From assembly GCF_018294505.1 (NCBI RefSeq), contig NC_057814.1, positions 293,376,604 through 293,440,603 on the forward strand: DNA of 64,000 bases, given 5' to 3'. Source of the DNA: Triticum aestivum. Taxonomy: Eukaryota > Streptophyta > Magnoliopsida > Poales > Poaceae. The position numbers and the translations under genes are program-made. Positions 54,701 to 64,000 of the stretch are shown piece by piece (the first letter of the stretch is position 1; each line of letters opens with the position of its first letter). Under the pieces are notes generated by a model that saw only the letters and a list, made by a program, of their open reading frames with translations, searched no databases and was not told the origin of the DNA.

Positions 54701-55652
54701 TGTGCAGCTCCTATCGGGATTTGTCGGCACATTCGGGTGGTCTTGCTGGACTTGTTTTACCATTGTCGAAATGTCTTGTAACCGGGATTCCGAGTCTGAT
54801 CGGGTCTTCCCGAGAGAAGGAATATCCTTCGTTGATCGTGAGAGCTTGTGATGGGCTAAGTTGGGACACCCCTGCAGGGTATAATCTTTCGAAAGTCGTG
54901 CCCACGGTTATGTGACAGATGGGAATTTGTTAATGTCCGGTTGTAGAGAACTTGACACTTGACTTAATTAAAATGTATCAACCGCGTGTGTAGCCGTGAT
55001 GGTCTCTTTTCGGCGGAGTCCGGGAAGTGAACACGGTTTGTGTTATGGTTGTACATAAGTAGTTTCAGGATCACTTCTTGATCATTTCTAGCTTCTCGAC
55101 CGTTGCGTTGCTTCTCTTCTCGCTCTTAATTGCGTACGTTAGCCACCATATTTGCTTAGTGCTTGATGCAACTCCACCTCATTACCCCTTTCCTACCCAT
55201 AAGCTTAAATAGTCTTGATCTCGCGGGTGTGAGATTGCTGAGTCCTCATGACTCACAGATACTTCCAAACAGTTGCAGGTGCCGATGATAGCAGTGCAGG
55301 TGACGCAACCGAGCTCAAGTGGGAGTTCGATGAGGACCTTGGTCATTGCTATGTTTCTTTTCATGTCGATCAGTAGTGGAGCCCAGTTGGGACGATCGGG
55401 GATCTAGCAGTTGGGTTATCTTCTTTTTCATTTGGTTGTCCGTAGTCGGACTATGTGTGTATTTTGGATGATGTATGAATTATTTAAGTATTGTGTGAAG
55501 TGGCAATTGTAAGCCAACCCTCTTTATCCCTTTCTTGTTCATTACATGGGATTGTGTGAAGATGACCCTTCTTGCGACAAAACCACAATGCGGTTATGCC
55601 TCTAAGTCGTGCCCCGACACGTGAGAGATATAGCCGCATCATGGGCGTTACA
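51741..55652 (+). mobile_element. 3.9-kb solo LTR with perfect 5-bp target duplication
   Basis: Starts TGTGACGCCCCGAGACCG and ends GCATCATGGGCGTTACA. The termini TGTGACGCCC/GGGCGTTACA are near-inverse and are flanked by ATCAC on both sides. At 3,912 bp it is an unusually long LTR, resembling the Sukkula/LARD-type LTRs of Triticeae (name from memory). A TATA box (CACTATATATACGAAGC, about 52185) gives the orientation. The GC-rich leader behind it (52230-53160) yields Pro/Ser/Arg-rich frames on both strands that I treat as noise. No internal region or partner LTR is present. Confidence 0.8.
52187..52195 (+). promoter_or_regulatory. TATA box of the solo LTR
   Basis: TATATATAC in CACTATATATACGAAGC lies about 450 bp into the LTR and is followed by CAAACCCTAAAAATTAGG, a plant-like start region. 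Confidence 0.5.
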
Positions 55653-55877
55653 ATCACCTAGCAAATAATCTTCATCACTATTGAAATCAACATACTCGGG
55701 GTGTGACACCTTTGGGCCTTTAGCCATGAAGCATCTTCCAATTCCTTCATTTGGTGAGTCAAATATGTCATAGGAGTTGGTCGACACAAGTGCTAGACCA
55801 GCAACACCTTCATCTTGAGTATATTCTGAGTCGGGGTGATAACTTCTCTCGGAGTGATGGTCGGAGTCGGAGCCGGA
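55653..55877 (-). pseudogene. Gag/linker remnant of the Copia element (right part)
   Basis: On the minus strand the frame reads DSEYTQDEGVAGLALVSTNS, GIGRCFMAKGPKVS and NSDEDYLLG, then meets the solo LTR boundary. The same frame resumes left of the LTR with another acidic Asp/Glu/Asn-rich stretch. It is cut at 55877 by the Angela-like LTR, so the gag core and the 5' LTR are missing. Confidence 0.5.
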
Positions 55878-57595
55878 TGTTGGGGATCGTTGCAGAAATT
55901 AAAAATTGTCTACGCATCACCAAGATCAATCTATGGAGAGACTAGCAACGAGAGAGAGGGGAGTGTATCTTCATACCCTTGAAGATCGCGATGCGGAAGC
56001 GTTACAAGAACGCGGATGAAGGAGTCGTACTCACAGCGATTCAGATCGCGGTTGATTCCGATCTAAGCGCCGAACAACGGCGCCTCCGCATTCAACACAC
56101 GTGCAGCACGGGGACGTCTCCTCCTTCTTGATCCAGCAAGGGGGAAGGAAAAGTTGGGGAAGAACTCCGGCAGCACGATGACGTGGTGGTGGAGCTTGCA
56201 GTTCTCCGGCAGGGCTTCGCCAAGCTCAACGAAGGAGGAGGGGGTGTTGGAGAGGGGGAGGGCTGCGCCTTGGATGAGGTCCTGCTACCCTCCCTCCTCC
56301 CCTCGATTTATAGGGCGAAGGGGAAGGGGGCCGGCCCCTCTAGATGAGATCTAGGGGGGGCGGCGGCCAAGGGGAGGGGGCTTGCCCCCCAAGCCAAGGG
56401 GGGCGCCCCCCCTTAGGGTTCCCCCCAACCCTAGGCGCATGGGCCCTAGGGGGGATGGCGCCCAGCCCACTTAGGGGCTGGTTCCCTTTCACATACAACC
56501 CATAGGGCCCTCCGGGGCAGGTGGATCCTCCCGGTGGACCCCCGGAACCCCTTCGGTGGTCCCGGTACAATATCGGCAAACCCCCGAATACTTCCGGTGA
56601 CCGTATGATGACTTCCCATATATAAATCTTCACCTCTGGACCATTCCGGAACTCCTTGTGACGTCCGAGATCTCATCCGGGACTCCGACCAACATTCGGT
56701 AACCACATACTATTTCCCATAACAACTCCAGCGTCACCGAACCTTAAGTGTGTAGACCCTACGGGTTCGGGAACCATGTAGACATGACCGAGACACCTCT
56801 CCGGCCAATAACCAATAGCGGGATCTGGATACCCATATTGGTTCCTACATGTTCCACGATGATCTCATCGGATGAACCACGATGTCGGGGATTCAATCAA
56901 TCCCGTATGCAATTCCCTTTGTCCATTGGTATGCTACTTGCCCGAGATTCGATCGTCGGTATCCCAATACCTTGTTCAATCTCGTTATCGGCAAGTCTCT
57001 TTACTCGTTACGTAATGCATGATCCCGTGACTAACTCCTTAGTCACTCTAAGCTCATTATGATGATGCATTACCGAGTGGGCCCAGAGATACCTCTCCGT
57101 CATACAGAGTGACAAATCCCAGTCTCGATTCGTGCCAACCTAACAGACACTTTCAGAGATACCCGTAGTGCACCTTTATAGCCACCCAGTTACGTTGTGA
57201 CGTTTGGCACACCCAAAGCATTCCTACTGTATCCGGGAGTTGAACAATCTCATGGTATAAGGAAAAGATACTTGACATTAGAAAAGCTTTAGCAGACGAA
57301 CTACAAGATCTTGTGCTATGCTTAGGATTGGGTCTTGTCCATCACATCTTTCTCCTAATGATGTGATCCCATTATCAACGACATCCAATGTCCATGGTCA
57401 GGAAACCGTAACCATCTATTGATCAACGAGCTAGTCAACTAGAGGCTCACTAGGGACATGTTGTGGTCTATGTATTCAGACTTGTATTACGATTTTCGGA
57501 TAACACAATTATAGCATGAACAATAGACAATTATCATGAATAAGGAAATATAATAATAACCACTTTATTATTGCCTCTAGGGCATATTTCCAACA
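55878..57595 (-). repeat. 3' LTR of the BARE/WIS/Angela-like element
   Basis: 1,718 bp. The minus strand starts TGTTGGAAATATGCCCTAG and the plus strand starts TGTTGGGGATCGTTGC. A TATA box on the minus strand reads CGCCCTATAAATCGAGG (about 56302-56318). Confidence 0.85.
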
Positions 57596-57612
57596 GTCTC
57601 CCACTTGCACTA
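57596..57612 (-). other. Polypurine tract
   Basis: The minus strand reads AGTGCAAGTGGGAGAC directly before the LTR, the usual 3' LTR-adjacent priming site of this family. Confidence 0.65.
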
Positions 57613-57698
57613 GAGTCAATAATCCAGTTACATTGTGATGAATCGAACACCCATAGAGTTCTGGTGTTGATCATGTTTTGCTCGTGGAAGAGGTTTAG

Positions 57699-57895
57699 TC
57701 AAGGATCTGCGACATTCAAATCCGTATGCACTTTACAAATATCTATGTCTCCATCTTGAATATATTCACGAATGGAGTTGAAGCGACGCTTGATATGCCT
57801 GGTCTTCCTGTGAAACCTGGGCTCCTTGGCAAGGGCAATAGCTCCAGTGTTGTCACAGAAGAGTGTCATTGGGCCCGACGCATTGGGAATAACTC
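57699..57895 (-). pseudogene. RNase H C-terminal end of the Angela-like pol
   Basis: The frame carries PMTLFCDNTGAIALAKEPRF, KTRHIKRRFNSIREY and DICKVHTDLNVADPL, the conserved end of Copia RNase H (CDNxxAIxLxxxPxxHxRxKHIxxxxHxxRE). HI-KRRFN stands where HIxxRyHxIRE is usual, so a catalytic-region His is replaced. It is separated from the rest of RNase H by the solo LTR. Confidence 0.75.
57891..57895. other. Target-site duplication AACTC (left)
   Basis: AACTC at 57891-57895 and 59623-59627 flank the inserted LTR exactly. Confidence 0.9.
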
Positions 57896-59622
57896 TGAAG
57901 GAAATATGCCCTAGAGGCAATAATAAAGTTATTATTTATTTCCTTATATCATGATAAATGTTTATTATTCATGCCAGAATTGTATTAACCGGAAACATAA
58001 TACATGTGTGAATACATAGAAAAACAGAGTGTCACTAGTATGCCTCGACTTGACTAGCTCGTTAATCAAAGATGGTTATGTTTCCTAGCCATAGACATAA
58101 GTTGTCATTTGATTAACGAGATCACCTCATTAGGAGAATGACGTGATTGACTTGACCCGTTCCGTTAGCTTAGCACCCGATCGTTTAGTATGTTGCTATT
58201 GCTTTATTCATGACTTATACATGTTCCTCTGACTATGAGATTATGCAACTCTCGTTTACCGGAGGAACACTTTGTGTGCTACCAAACGTCAGAACGTAAA
58301 TGGGTGATTATAAAGGTGCTCTACAGGTGTCTCCAAAGGTACTTGTTGGGTTGGCGTATTTCGAGATTAGGATTTGTCACTCCGATTGTCGGAGAGGTAT
58401 CTCTGGGCCCACTCGGTAATGCACATCACTATAAGCCTTGCAAGCATTGTGACTAATAAGTTAGTTGCGGGATGATGTGTTACGGAACGAGTAAAGAGAC
58501 TTGCCGGTAACGAGATTGAACTAGGTATCGAGATACCGACGATCGAATCTCGGGCAAGTAACATACTGATGACAAAGGGAACAACGTATGTTGTTATGCG
58601 GTCTGACCGATAAAGATCTTCATAGAATATGTGGGAGCCAATATGGGCATCCAGGTCCCGCTATTGGTTATTGATCGGAGACGTGTCTCGGTCATGTCTA
58701 CATAGTTCTCGAACCCGTAGGGTCCGCACGCTTAAAGTTACGATGACAGTTTTATTATGAGTTTATGTATGCTGATGTACCGAAGGAGTTCGGAGTCCCG
58801 GATGAGATTGGGGACATGACGAGGAGTCTCGAAATGGTCGAGACGTAAAGATCGATATATTGGACGGCTATATTCGGACTTCGGAAAGGTTCCGAGTGAT
58901 TCGGGTATTTTTCGGAGTACCGGAGAGTTACGGGAATACGTATTGGGCCTTATTGGGCCATACGGGAAAGAAGAAAAAGGGCCTCAAGGGTGGCCGCACC
59001 CCTCCCCTTGGTCTGGTCCGAATTGGACTAGGGAAAGGGGGCGCCCCCTTCCTTCCTTCTCTTTTTCCCTTCCTCTTTTCCTATTCCATATGGGAGGTGG
59101 AATCCTACTAGGACTAGGGAGTCCTAGTAGGACTCCACACTTGGTGCGCCCCCTCCTAGGGCCGGCCTCCTCCTCCCTTGCTCCTTTATATACGGGGGAA
59201 GGGGGGCACCCCAGAGACACAACAATTGATCCTTGAGATCTTTTAGCCGTGTGCGGTGCCCCCCTCCACCAAATTACACCTCGATAATATCATTGCGGAG
59301 CTTAGGCGAAGCCCTGCGTCGGTAGAACATCATCATCGTCACCACGCCGTCGTGCTGATGAAACTCTCCCTCAACACTCGGCTGGATCGGAGTTCAAGGG
59401 ACGTCATCGAGCTGAACGTGTGTAGAACTCGGAGGTGCCGTGCGTTCGGTACTTGATCGGTCGGATCGTGAAGACGTACGACTACATCAACCGCGTTGTG
59501 ATAACGCTTCCGCTGTCGGTCTACGAGGGTACGTGGACAACACTCTCCCCTCTCGTTGCTATGCATCACCATGATCTTGCGTGTGCGTAGGAATTTTTTT
59601 GAAATTACTACGTTCCCCAACA
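57896..59622 (+). mobile_element. Angela-type solo LTR inserted in RNase H
   Basis: 1,727 bp, from TGAAGGAAATATGCCCTAG to TACTACGTTCCCCAACA, flanked by AACTC duplicates. A TATA box lies at about 59185 (CCTTTATATACGGGGG). Removing the LTR and one AACTC restores a continuous RNase H frame (ITDLG before, VIPN after). It is in opposite orientation to the host element and clearly diverged from that element's own LTR, so it came from a different copy or subfamily. Confidence 0.88.
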
Positions 59623-59639
59623 AACTCCTAGGTCGGTGA

Positions 59640-60299
59640 TGAACTCCTTCATCCAGAGTACTTCCTGTGCTGTCTCTGAGGCTGCTATGTACTCCGCTTC
59701 ACATGTAGATCCCGCCACGATGCTTTGCTTGCAACTGCACCAGCTGACTGCCCCACATTCAAAATGTACACGTATCCGGGTTGTGACTTGGAGTCATCCA
59801 GATCTGTGTCGAAGCTAGCATCGACGTAACCCTTTACAACGAGCTCTTCGTCACCTCCATAAATGAGAAACATATCCTTAGTCCTTTTCAGGTACTTCAG
59901 AATATTCTTGACCGCTGTCCAGTGTTCCATGCTGGGATTACTTTGGTACCTCCCTACCAAACTCACGGCAAGGTTCACATCAGGTCTGCTACACAGCATG
60001 GCATACATAATAGACCCTCTGGCTGAGGCATAGGGGATGACACTCATCTTTTCTCTATCTTCTACCGTGGTCGGGTATTAAGCCGTGCTCAATCTCACAC
60101 CTTGCAATACAGGCAAGAGCCCCTTCTTGGACTGATCCATATTGAACTTCTTCAATATCTTGTCAAGGTATGTGCTTTGTGAAAGACCAATGAGGCGTCT
60201 CGATCTATCTCTATAGATCTTGATGCCTAATATGTAAGCAGCCTCTCGAAGGTCCTTCATTGAAAAACACTTATTCAAGTAGGCCTTTATGCTTTCCAA
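59640..60299 (-). pseudogene. RT C-terminal and RNase H N-terminal part of the Angela-like pol
   Basis: Frame 60299-60078 holds ILGIKIYRDRSRRLIGLSQS and YLDKILKKFNMDQSKKG. After an in-frame TAA it continues in 60047-59685 with YASARGSIMYAMLCSRPDVN, SNPSMEHWTAVKNILKYLK and VKGYVDASFDTDLDDSKSQ. These are the connection region and first RNase H motif of Copia elements. A further stop lies near 59685 and the domain breaks at 59622 because of the solo LTR. Confidence 0.75.
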
Positions 60300-60950
60300 A
60301 AATTATATATCATTTCCCATCAATAGTATGTCATCCACATATAATATGAGAAATGCTACAGAGCTCCCACTCACTTTCTTGTAAACACGGGCTTCTCCAT
60401 AAGTCTGTGTAAACCCAAACTCTTTGATCATCTCATCAAAGCGAATGTTCCAACTCCGAGATGCTTACACCAGCCCATAGATTGAGCGCTGGAGCTTGCA
60501 TACCATGTCAGCATTCTTAGGATCGACAAAACCTTCCGGCTGCATCATATACAATTCTTCCTTAAGGAAACCATTAAGGAATGCCATTTTGACATCCATT
60601 TGCCATATCTCATAATCATAGAATGCGGCAATCGCTAACATGATTCGGACGGACTTCAGCTTCGCTACGGGTGAGAAGGTCTCATTGTAGTCAACCCCTT
60701 GAACTTGTCGATGACCCTTAGCGACAAGCCGAGCCTTATAGATGGTCACATTACCATCCGCGTCAGTCTTCTTATTAAAGATCCATTTATTCTCTATGGC
60801 TTGCCGATCATCGGGCAAGTATATCAAAGTCCATACTTCATTTTCATACATGGATCCTATCTCGGATTTCATGGCTTCAAGCCATTTGTTGGAATCCGAG
60901 CCAGCCATCGCTTCTTCATAGTTCGAAGGTTCACCGTTGTCTAACAACAT
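60300..60950 (-). pseudogene. Reverse transcriptase core of the Angela-like pol
   Basis: Frame 60950-60465 includes NEVWTLIYLPDDRQAIENKW, YKARLVAKGHRQVQGVDYNE and the catalytic block QMDVKMAFLNGFLKEELYM. After a stop at about 60465 the same frame carries the second catalytic box LYVDDILLMGND (about 60340). A further stop (TAA) comes right after it at about 60302. All three RT aspartates are therefore still encoded, but not in one open frame. Confidence 0.8.
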
Positions 60951-62152
60951 GATTTCCAGGACAGGGTTGCCGTACCACTCTGGTGCGCAACGTGTCCTCG
61001 TGGACCTACGAAGTTAGTACCTTGATCCGAAGTTTCATGATCATTATCATTAACTTCCTCTCTAATCGGTGCAGGCACCACAAAAACATTTTCCTGAGCT
61101 GCGCTACTTTCCGGTTCAAGAGGCAGTACCTCATCAAGTTCTACTTTCCTCCCACTTACTTCTTTCGAGAGAAACTCTTTCTCTAGAAAGGATCCATTCT
61201 TGGCAACAAAGATCTTGCCTTCGGATCTGAGGTAGAAGGTATACCCAATAGTTTCCTTAGGGTATCCTATGAAGACGCATTTTTCCGACTTGGGTTCGAG
61301 CTTTTCAGGTTGAAGTTTCTTGACATAAGCATCGCATCCCCAAACTTTTAGAAACGACAGCTTAGGTTTCTTTCCAAACCATAATTCATACGATGTCGTC
61401 TCAACGGATTTCGACGGAGCCCTATTTAAAGTGAATGCGGCAGTCTCTAAAGTATAACCCCAAAATGATAGCGGTAGGTCGGTAAGAGACATCATAGATC
61501 GCACCATGTCCAACAGAGTATGATTACGATGTTCGGACACACCATTACGCTGAGGTGTTCCAGGCGGCGTGAGTTGTGAAACAATTCCACATTTTCTTAA
61601 GTGTGTGCCAAACTCGCGACTCAAATATTCTCCCCCACGATCTGATCGCAAGAATTTTATTTTCCTGTCATGTTGATTTTCAACCTCACTCTGAAATTCC
61701 TTAAACTTTTCAAAGGTCTCAGACTTGTGTTTCATTAATTAGACATACCCATATCTACTTAAGTCATCAGTGAGGGTGAGAACATAACGATAACCACCAC
61801 GAGCCTCAACGCTCATTGGACTGCACACATCAGTATGTATGATTTCCAATAAGTTGGTTGCTCGCTCCATTGTTCCGGAGAACGGAGTCTTGGTCATTTT
61901 GCCCATGAGGCATGGTTCGCGCGTGTCAAATAATTCATAATCAAGAGACTCCAAAAGTCCATCTGCATGGAGTTTCTTCATGCGTTTGACACCAATGTGA
62001 CCAAGGCGGCAGTCCCACAAGTATGTGGGACTATCATTATCAACCTTACATCTTTTGGCATTCACACTATGAATATGTGTAACATCACGTTCGAGATTCA
62101 ATAAGAATAAACCATTGACCAGCGGGGCATGACCATAAAACATATCTCTCAT
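60941..62152 (-). pseudogene. Integrase of the Angela-like pol
   Basis: Frames 62152-61739 and 61735-60941 are separated by a stop near 61737. The zinc finger reads LWDCRLGHI and DTREPCLMGK where the family has LWHxRLGH and CExCLxGK, so one His and one Cys ligand are replaced. The catalytic core has IHTDVCSP, FLRSDRGGEY and NGVSEHRN, thus D, D and E are present. The C-terminal GKKPKLSFLKVWGCDAYVKK block is normal. A frameshift at about 60945 separates it from RT. Confidence 0.8.
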
Positions 62153-63336
62153 ATAAATAGAACAACCATCATTCTCAGATTAAATGAGTAGCCATCTCGC
62201 ATTAAACGAGATCCAGATACAATGTTCATGCTCAAAGCTGGCACTAAATAACAATTATTGAGGTTGAAAACTAATCCTGTAGGTAAATGTAGAGGTAGCG
62301 TGCCGACGACGATCACATCAACCTTGGAACCATTCCCGACGCGCATCGTCACCTTGTCCTTTGCCAGTCTCCGCTTATTCCGCAGCTCCTGTTTTGAGTT
62401 ACAAATATGAGCAACCGCACCGGTATCAAATACCCAGGAGCTACTACGAGTGCTGGTAAGGTACACATCAATGACATGTATATCATATATACCTTTGGTA
62501 TTGCCGACCTTCTTATCCGCTAAGTACTTGGGGCAGTTCCGCTTCCAGTGACCGTTTCCGTTGCAATAAAAGCACTCAGTCTCAGGCTTGGGTCCATGCT
62601 TTGGCTTCTTCCCGGCAACTGGCTTACCGGGCGCGGCAACTCCCTTGCCGTCCTTCTTGAAGTTCTTCTTACCCTTGCCTTTCTTGAAACTAGTGGTTTT
62701 ATTGACCATCAACACTTGATGTTCCCTTTTGATCTCCACCTCCGTTGATTTCAGCATTGAATATACCTCAGGAATGGTTTTCTCCATCCCATGCATATTG
62801 AAATTCATCACAAAGCTCTTGTAGCTAGGTGGAAGCGAATGAAGGATTCTGTCAATGACCGCGTCATCCGGGAGATTAACTCCCAGCTGAGACAAGCGAT
62901 TGTGCAACCGAGACATTTTGAGTATATGCTCGCTGACAGAACTGTTTTCCTCCATCTTACAACTGTAGAACTTGTCGGAGACTTCATATCTCTTGACCCG
63001 GGCATGAGCTTGGAAAACCATTTTTAGCTCTTGGAACATCTCATATGCACCGTGCTGCTCAAAACGCTTTTGGAGCCCCGATTCTAAGCTGTAAAGCATG
63101 CCGCACTGAACCAGGGAGTAATCATCACTACGCGACTGCCAGGCGTTCATAACGTCTTGAGTTGTTGGGAAAACAGCTGCTTCACCTAGCGGTGCTTCAA
63201 GGACATATGCTTTCTTGGCAGCTATGAGGATGATCCTCAAGTTACGGACCCAGTCCGTATAGTTGCTACCATCGTCTTTCAGCTTGGTTTTCTCTAGGAA
63301 CGCGTTGAAGTTGAGGGCAACATTAGCGTGGGCCAT
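62149..63336 (-). CDS. Gag and protease of the Angela-like element
   Basis: A 395-codon open frame from ATG 63336 (MAHANVALNFNAFLEKTKL). It has the Copia gag core (DWVRNLRIILIAAKKAYVLE, then KMEENSSVSEHILKMSRLHN), a zinc knuckle CFYCNGNGHWKRNC (about residue 257) and the retropepsin start WVFDTGAVAHICNS (about residue 303; D-T-G present). Near its end the frame slips, and the natural protein would continue into integrase. Gag forms the particle, and the protease matures it. Confidence 0.82.
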   Translation of the reverse strand: MAHANVALNFNAFLEKTKLKDDGSNYTDWVRNLRIILIAAKKAYVLEAPLGEAAVFPTTQDVMNAWQSRSDDYSLVQCGMLYSLESGLQKRFEQHGAYEMFQELKMVFQAHARVKRYEVSDKFYSCKMEENSSVSEHILKMSRLHNRLSQLGVNLPDDAVIDRILHSLPPSYKSFVMNFNMHGMEKTIPEVYSMLKSTEVEIKREHQVLMVNKTTSFKKGKGKKNFKKDGKGVAAPGKPVAGKKPKHGPKPETECFYCNGNGHWKRNCPKYLADKKVGNTKGIYDIHVIDVYLTSTRSSSWVFDTGAVAHICNSKQELRNKRRLAKDKVTMRVGNGSKVDVIVVGTLPLHLPTGLVFNLNNCYLVPALSMNIVSGSRLMRDGYSFNLRMMVVLFI

Positions 63337-64000
63337 TTGATCTACAAGACATATTTTAAAGATATTTAGATTAAGTTCATGATAATTAAGTTCATCTAAT
63401 CAAATTATTTAATGAACTCCCACTCAGATAGACATCCCTCTAGTCATCTAAGTGATACACGATCCGAATCGACTAGGCCGTGTCCGATCATCACGTGAGA
63501 CGGACTAGTCATCAACGGCGAACATCTCCATGTTGATCGTATCTACTATACGACTCATGTTCGACCTTTCGGTCTCTCGTGTTCCGAGGCCATGTCTGTA
63601 CAAGGTAGGCTCGTCAAGTCAACCTAAGTGTTTTGCATGTGTAAATCTGGCTTACACCCGTTGTATTCGAACGTTAGAATCTATCACACCCGATCATCAC
63701 GTGGTGCTTCGAAACAACGAACCTTCGCAACGGTGCACAGTTAGAGGGAACACTTTCTTGAAATTTTAGAGAGGGATCATCTTATTTAAGCTACCGTCGT
63801 TCTAATCAAATAAGATGTAAAACCATGATAAACATCACATGCAATCAAATAGTGACATGATATGGCCAATATCATTTTGCTCCTTTTGATATCCATCTTC
63901 GGGGCGCCATGATCATCATCGTCACCGGCATGACACCATGATCTCCATCATCGTGTCTTCATGAAGTTGTCTCGCCAAATGTTACTTCTACTACTATAGC
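63337..64000 (-). other. 5' untranslated leader of the Angela-like element
   Basis: Upstream of the gag ATG, AT-rich and without ORF, as expected for the long leader of BARE-type elements. The primer-binding site and 5' LTR lie beyond position 64000. Confidence 0.6.

Larger units (their letters stand above)
44878..55877 (-). mobile_element. Copia element (SIRE/Maximus-like), pol-less, split by a solo LTR
   Basis: Read on the minus strand: remains of a gag/pol-linker frame (55870-55653 and 51735-50850), a non-coding stretch, a palindrome-rich spacer (50010-49258), an auxiliary ORF (49127-47059), a polypurine tract (46545-46531) and the 3' LTR (46530-44878). No protease, integrase or RT was found between 50850 and 49127, and the right edge is cut by the Angela-like LTR at 55878. 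The 3.9-kb solo LTR at 51741-55652 splits the gag frame. The lineage is inferred from the LTR style, the auxiliary ORF and the linker sequence. Confidence 0.65.
55878..64000 (-). mobile_element. BARE-1/WIS/Angela-like Copia retrotransposon (5' end beyond window)
   Basis: On the minus strand, from right: a long leader (64000-63337), gag-protease (63336-62149), integrase (62152-60941), RT/RNase H (60950-59640 and 57895-57690), a polypurine tract (57612-57596) and the 3' LTR (57595-55878). The family call rests on the LTR start TGTTGGAAATATGCCCTAG, on the LTR end near CGATCCCCAACA and on the polyprotein motifs. Stops and frameshifts disable integrase and RT. A solo LTR in opposite orientation is inserted at 57896-59622. 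It itself inserted into the SIRE/Maximus-like element (flank CCGGA at 55873-55877). Confidence 0.85.

Overview
This is a plant nuclear genome window, very probably from a Triticeae grass (wheat, barley or a relative). It is about 85-90% transposable elements in nested layers. The Triticeae assignment rests on LTRs that look like the BARE-1/WIS/Angela Copia family (LTR starts with TGTTGGAAATATGCCCTAG or TGAAGGAAATATGCCC), on a Stowaway/mariner terminal repeat of the CTCCCTCCGTTCCG type, and on GT-AG introns. It has no prokaryotic character, and no CRISPR array, rRNA or tRNA gene was recognised.

One convincing intact host gene is present: a chloroplast dicarboxylate (2-oxoglutarate/malate-type) translocator on the minus strand. 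Its four exons lie at 41461-40670, 35628-35315, 26296-25848 and 25480-25365. They splice with canonical GT-AG junctions into a 556-codon frame. Introns 1 (5.0 kb) and 2 (9.0 kb) are swollen by transposons. A MITE sits about 170 bp upstream of the start codon. Gene remnants also occur: a B3-domain pseudogene (8585-9304), an RPA70-like fragment (about 22740-22975) and a fragment of the sacsin N-terminus (21424-21748) lying inside a mariner/Stowaway-type element.

Layout. 1-8071: internally deleted Ty3/Gypsy element on the minus strand, with an antisense, intron-containing ORF and a 5' LTR at 7181-8071. 8072-12225: B3 pseudogene, a Gypsy integrase tail and a degenerate minisatellite. 12226-22137: element with Stowaway/mariner-like terminal inverted repeats, carrying the sacsin fragment and interrupted by a nearly full-length L1-type LINE (14279-20874). 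22138-25130: RPA-like remnant and a GC-rich promoter-like block. 25365-41461: translocator gene. Its intron 2 holds an L1 3' fragment, two RTE LINE copies joined end to end, a Tourist MITE, a Harbinger remnant and a long-TIR element. Its intron 1 holds an RTE tail, a Copia-like LTR fragment and a small gag-only LTR element. 41628-41912: promoter MITE. 42998-44735: truncated Gypsy LTR plus gag start, then a second LTR fragment. 44878-55877: Copia element (SIRE/Maximus-like) on the minus strand, lacking pol, with an auxiliary ORF and many TCGGT-N3-ACCGA palindromes, split by a 3.9-kb solo LTR with a perfect 5-bp target duplication. 55878-64000: BARE/WIS/Angela-like Copia element on the minus strand (5' LTR beyond the window), interrupted in its RNase H region by an oppositely oriented solo LTR of the same broad family.

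I found no clear undescribed biological system. The most interesting items are the gene fragment inside the mariner-type element, the spliceable antisense gene in the Gypsy element, the palindrome-rich Copia element, the inverted pair of Angela-type LTRs, and the transposon load at the translocator locus. All family names come from recognition of motifs, not from database searches.
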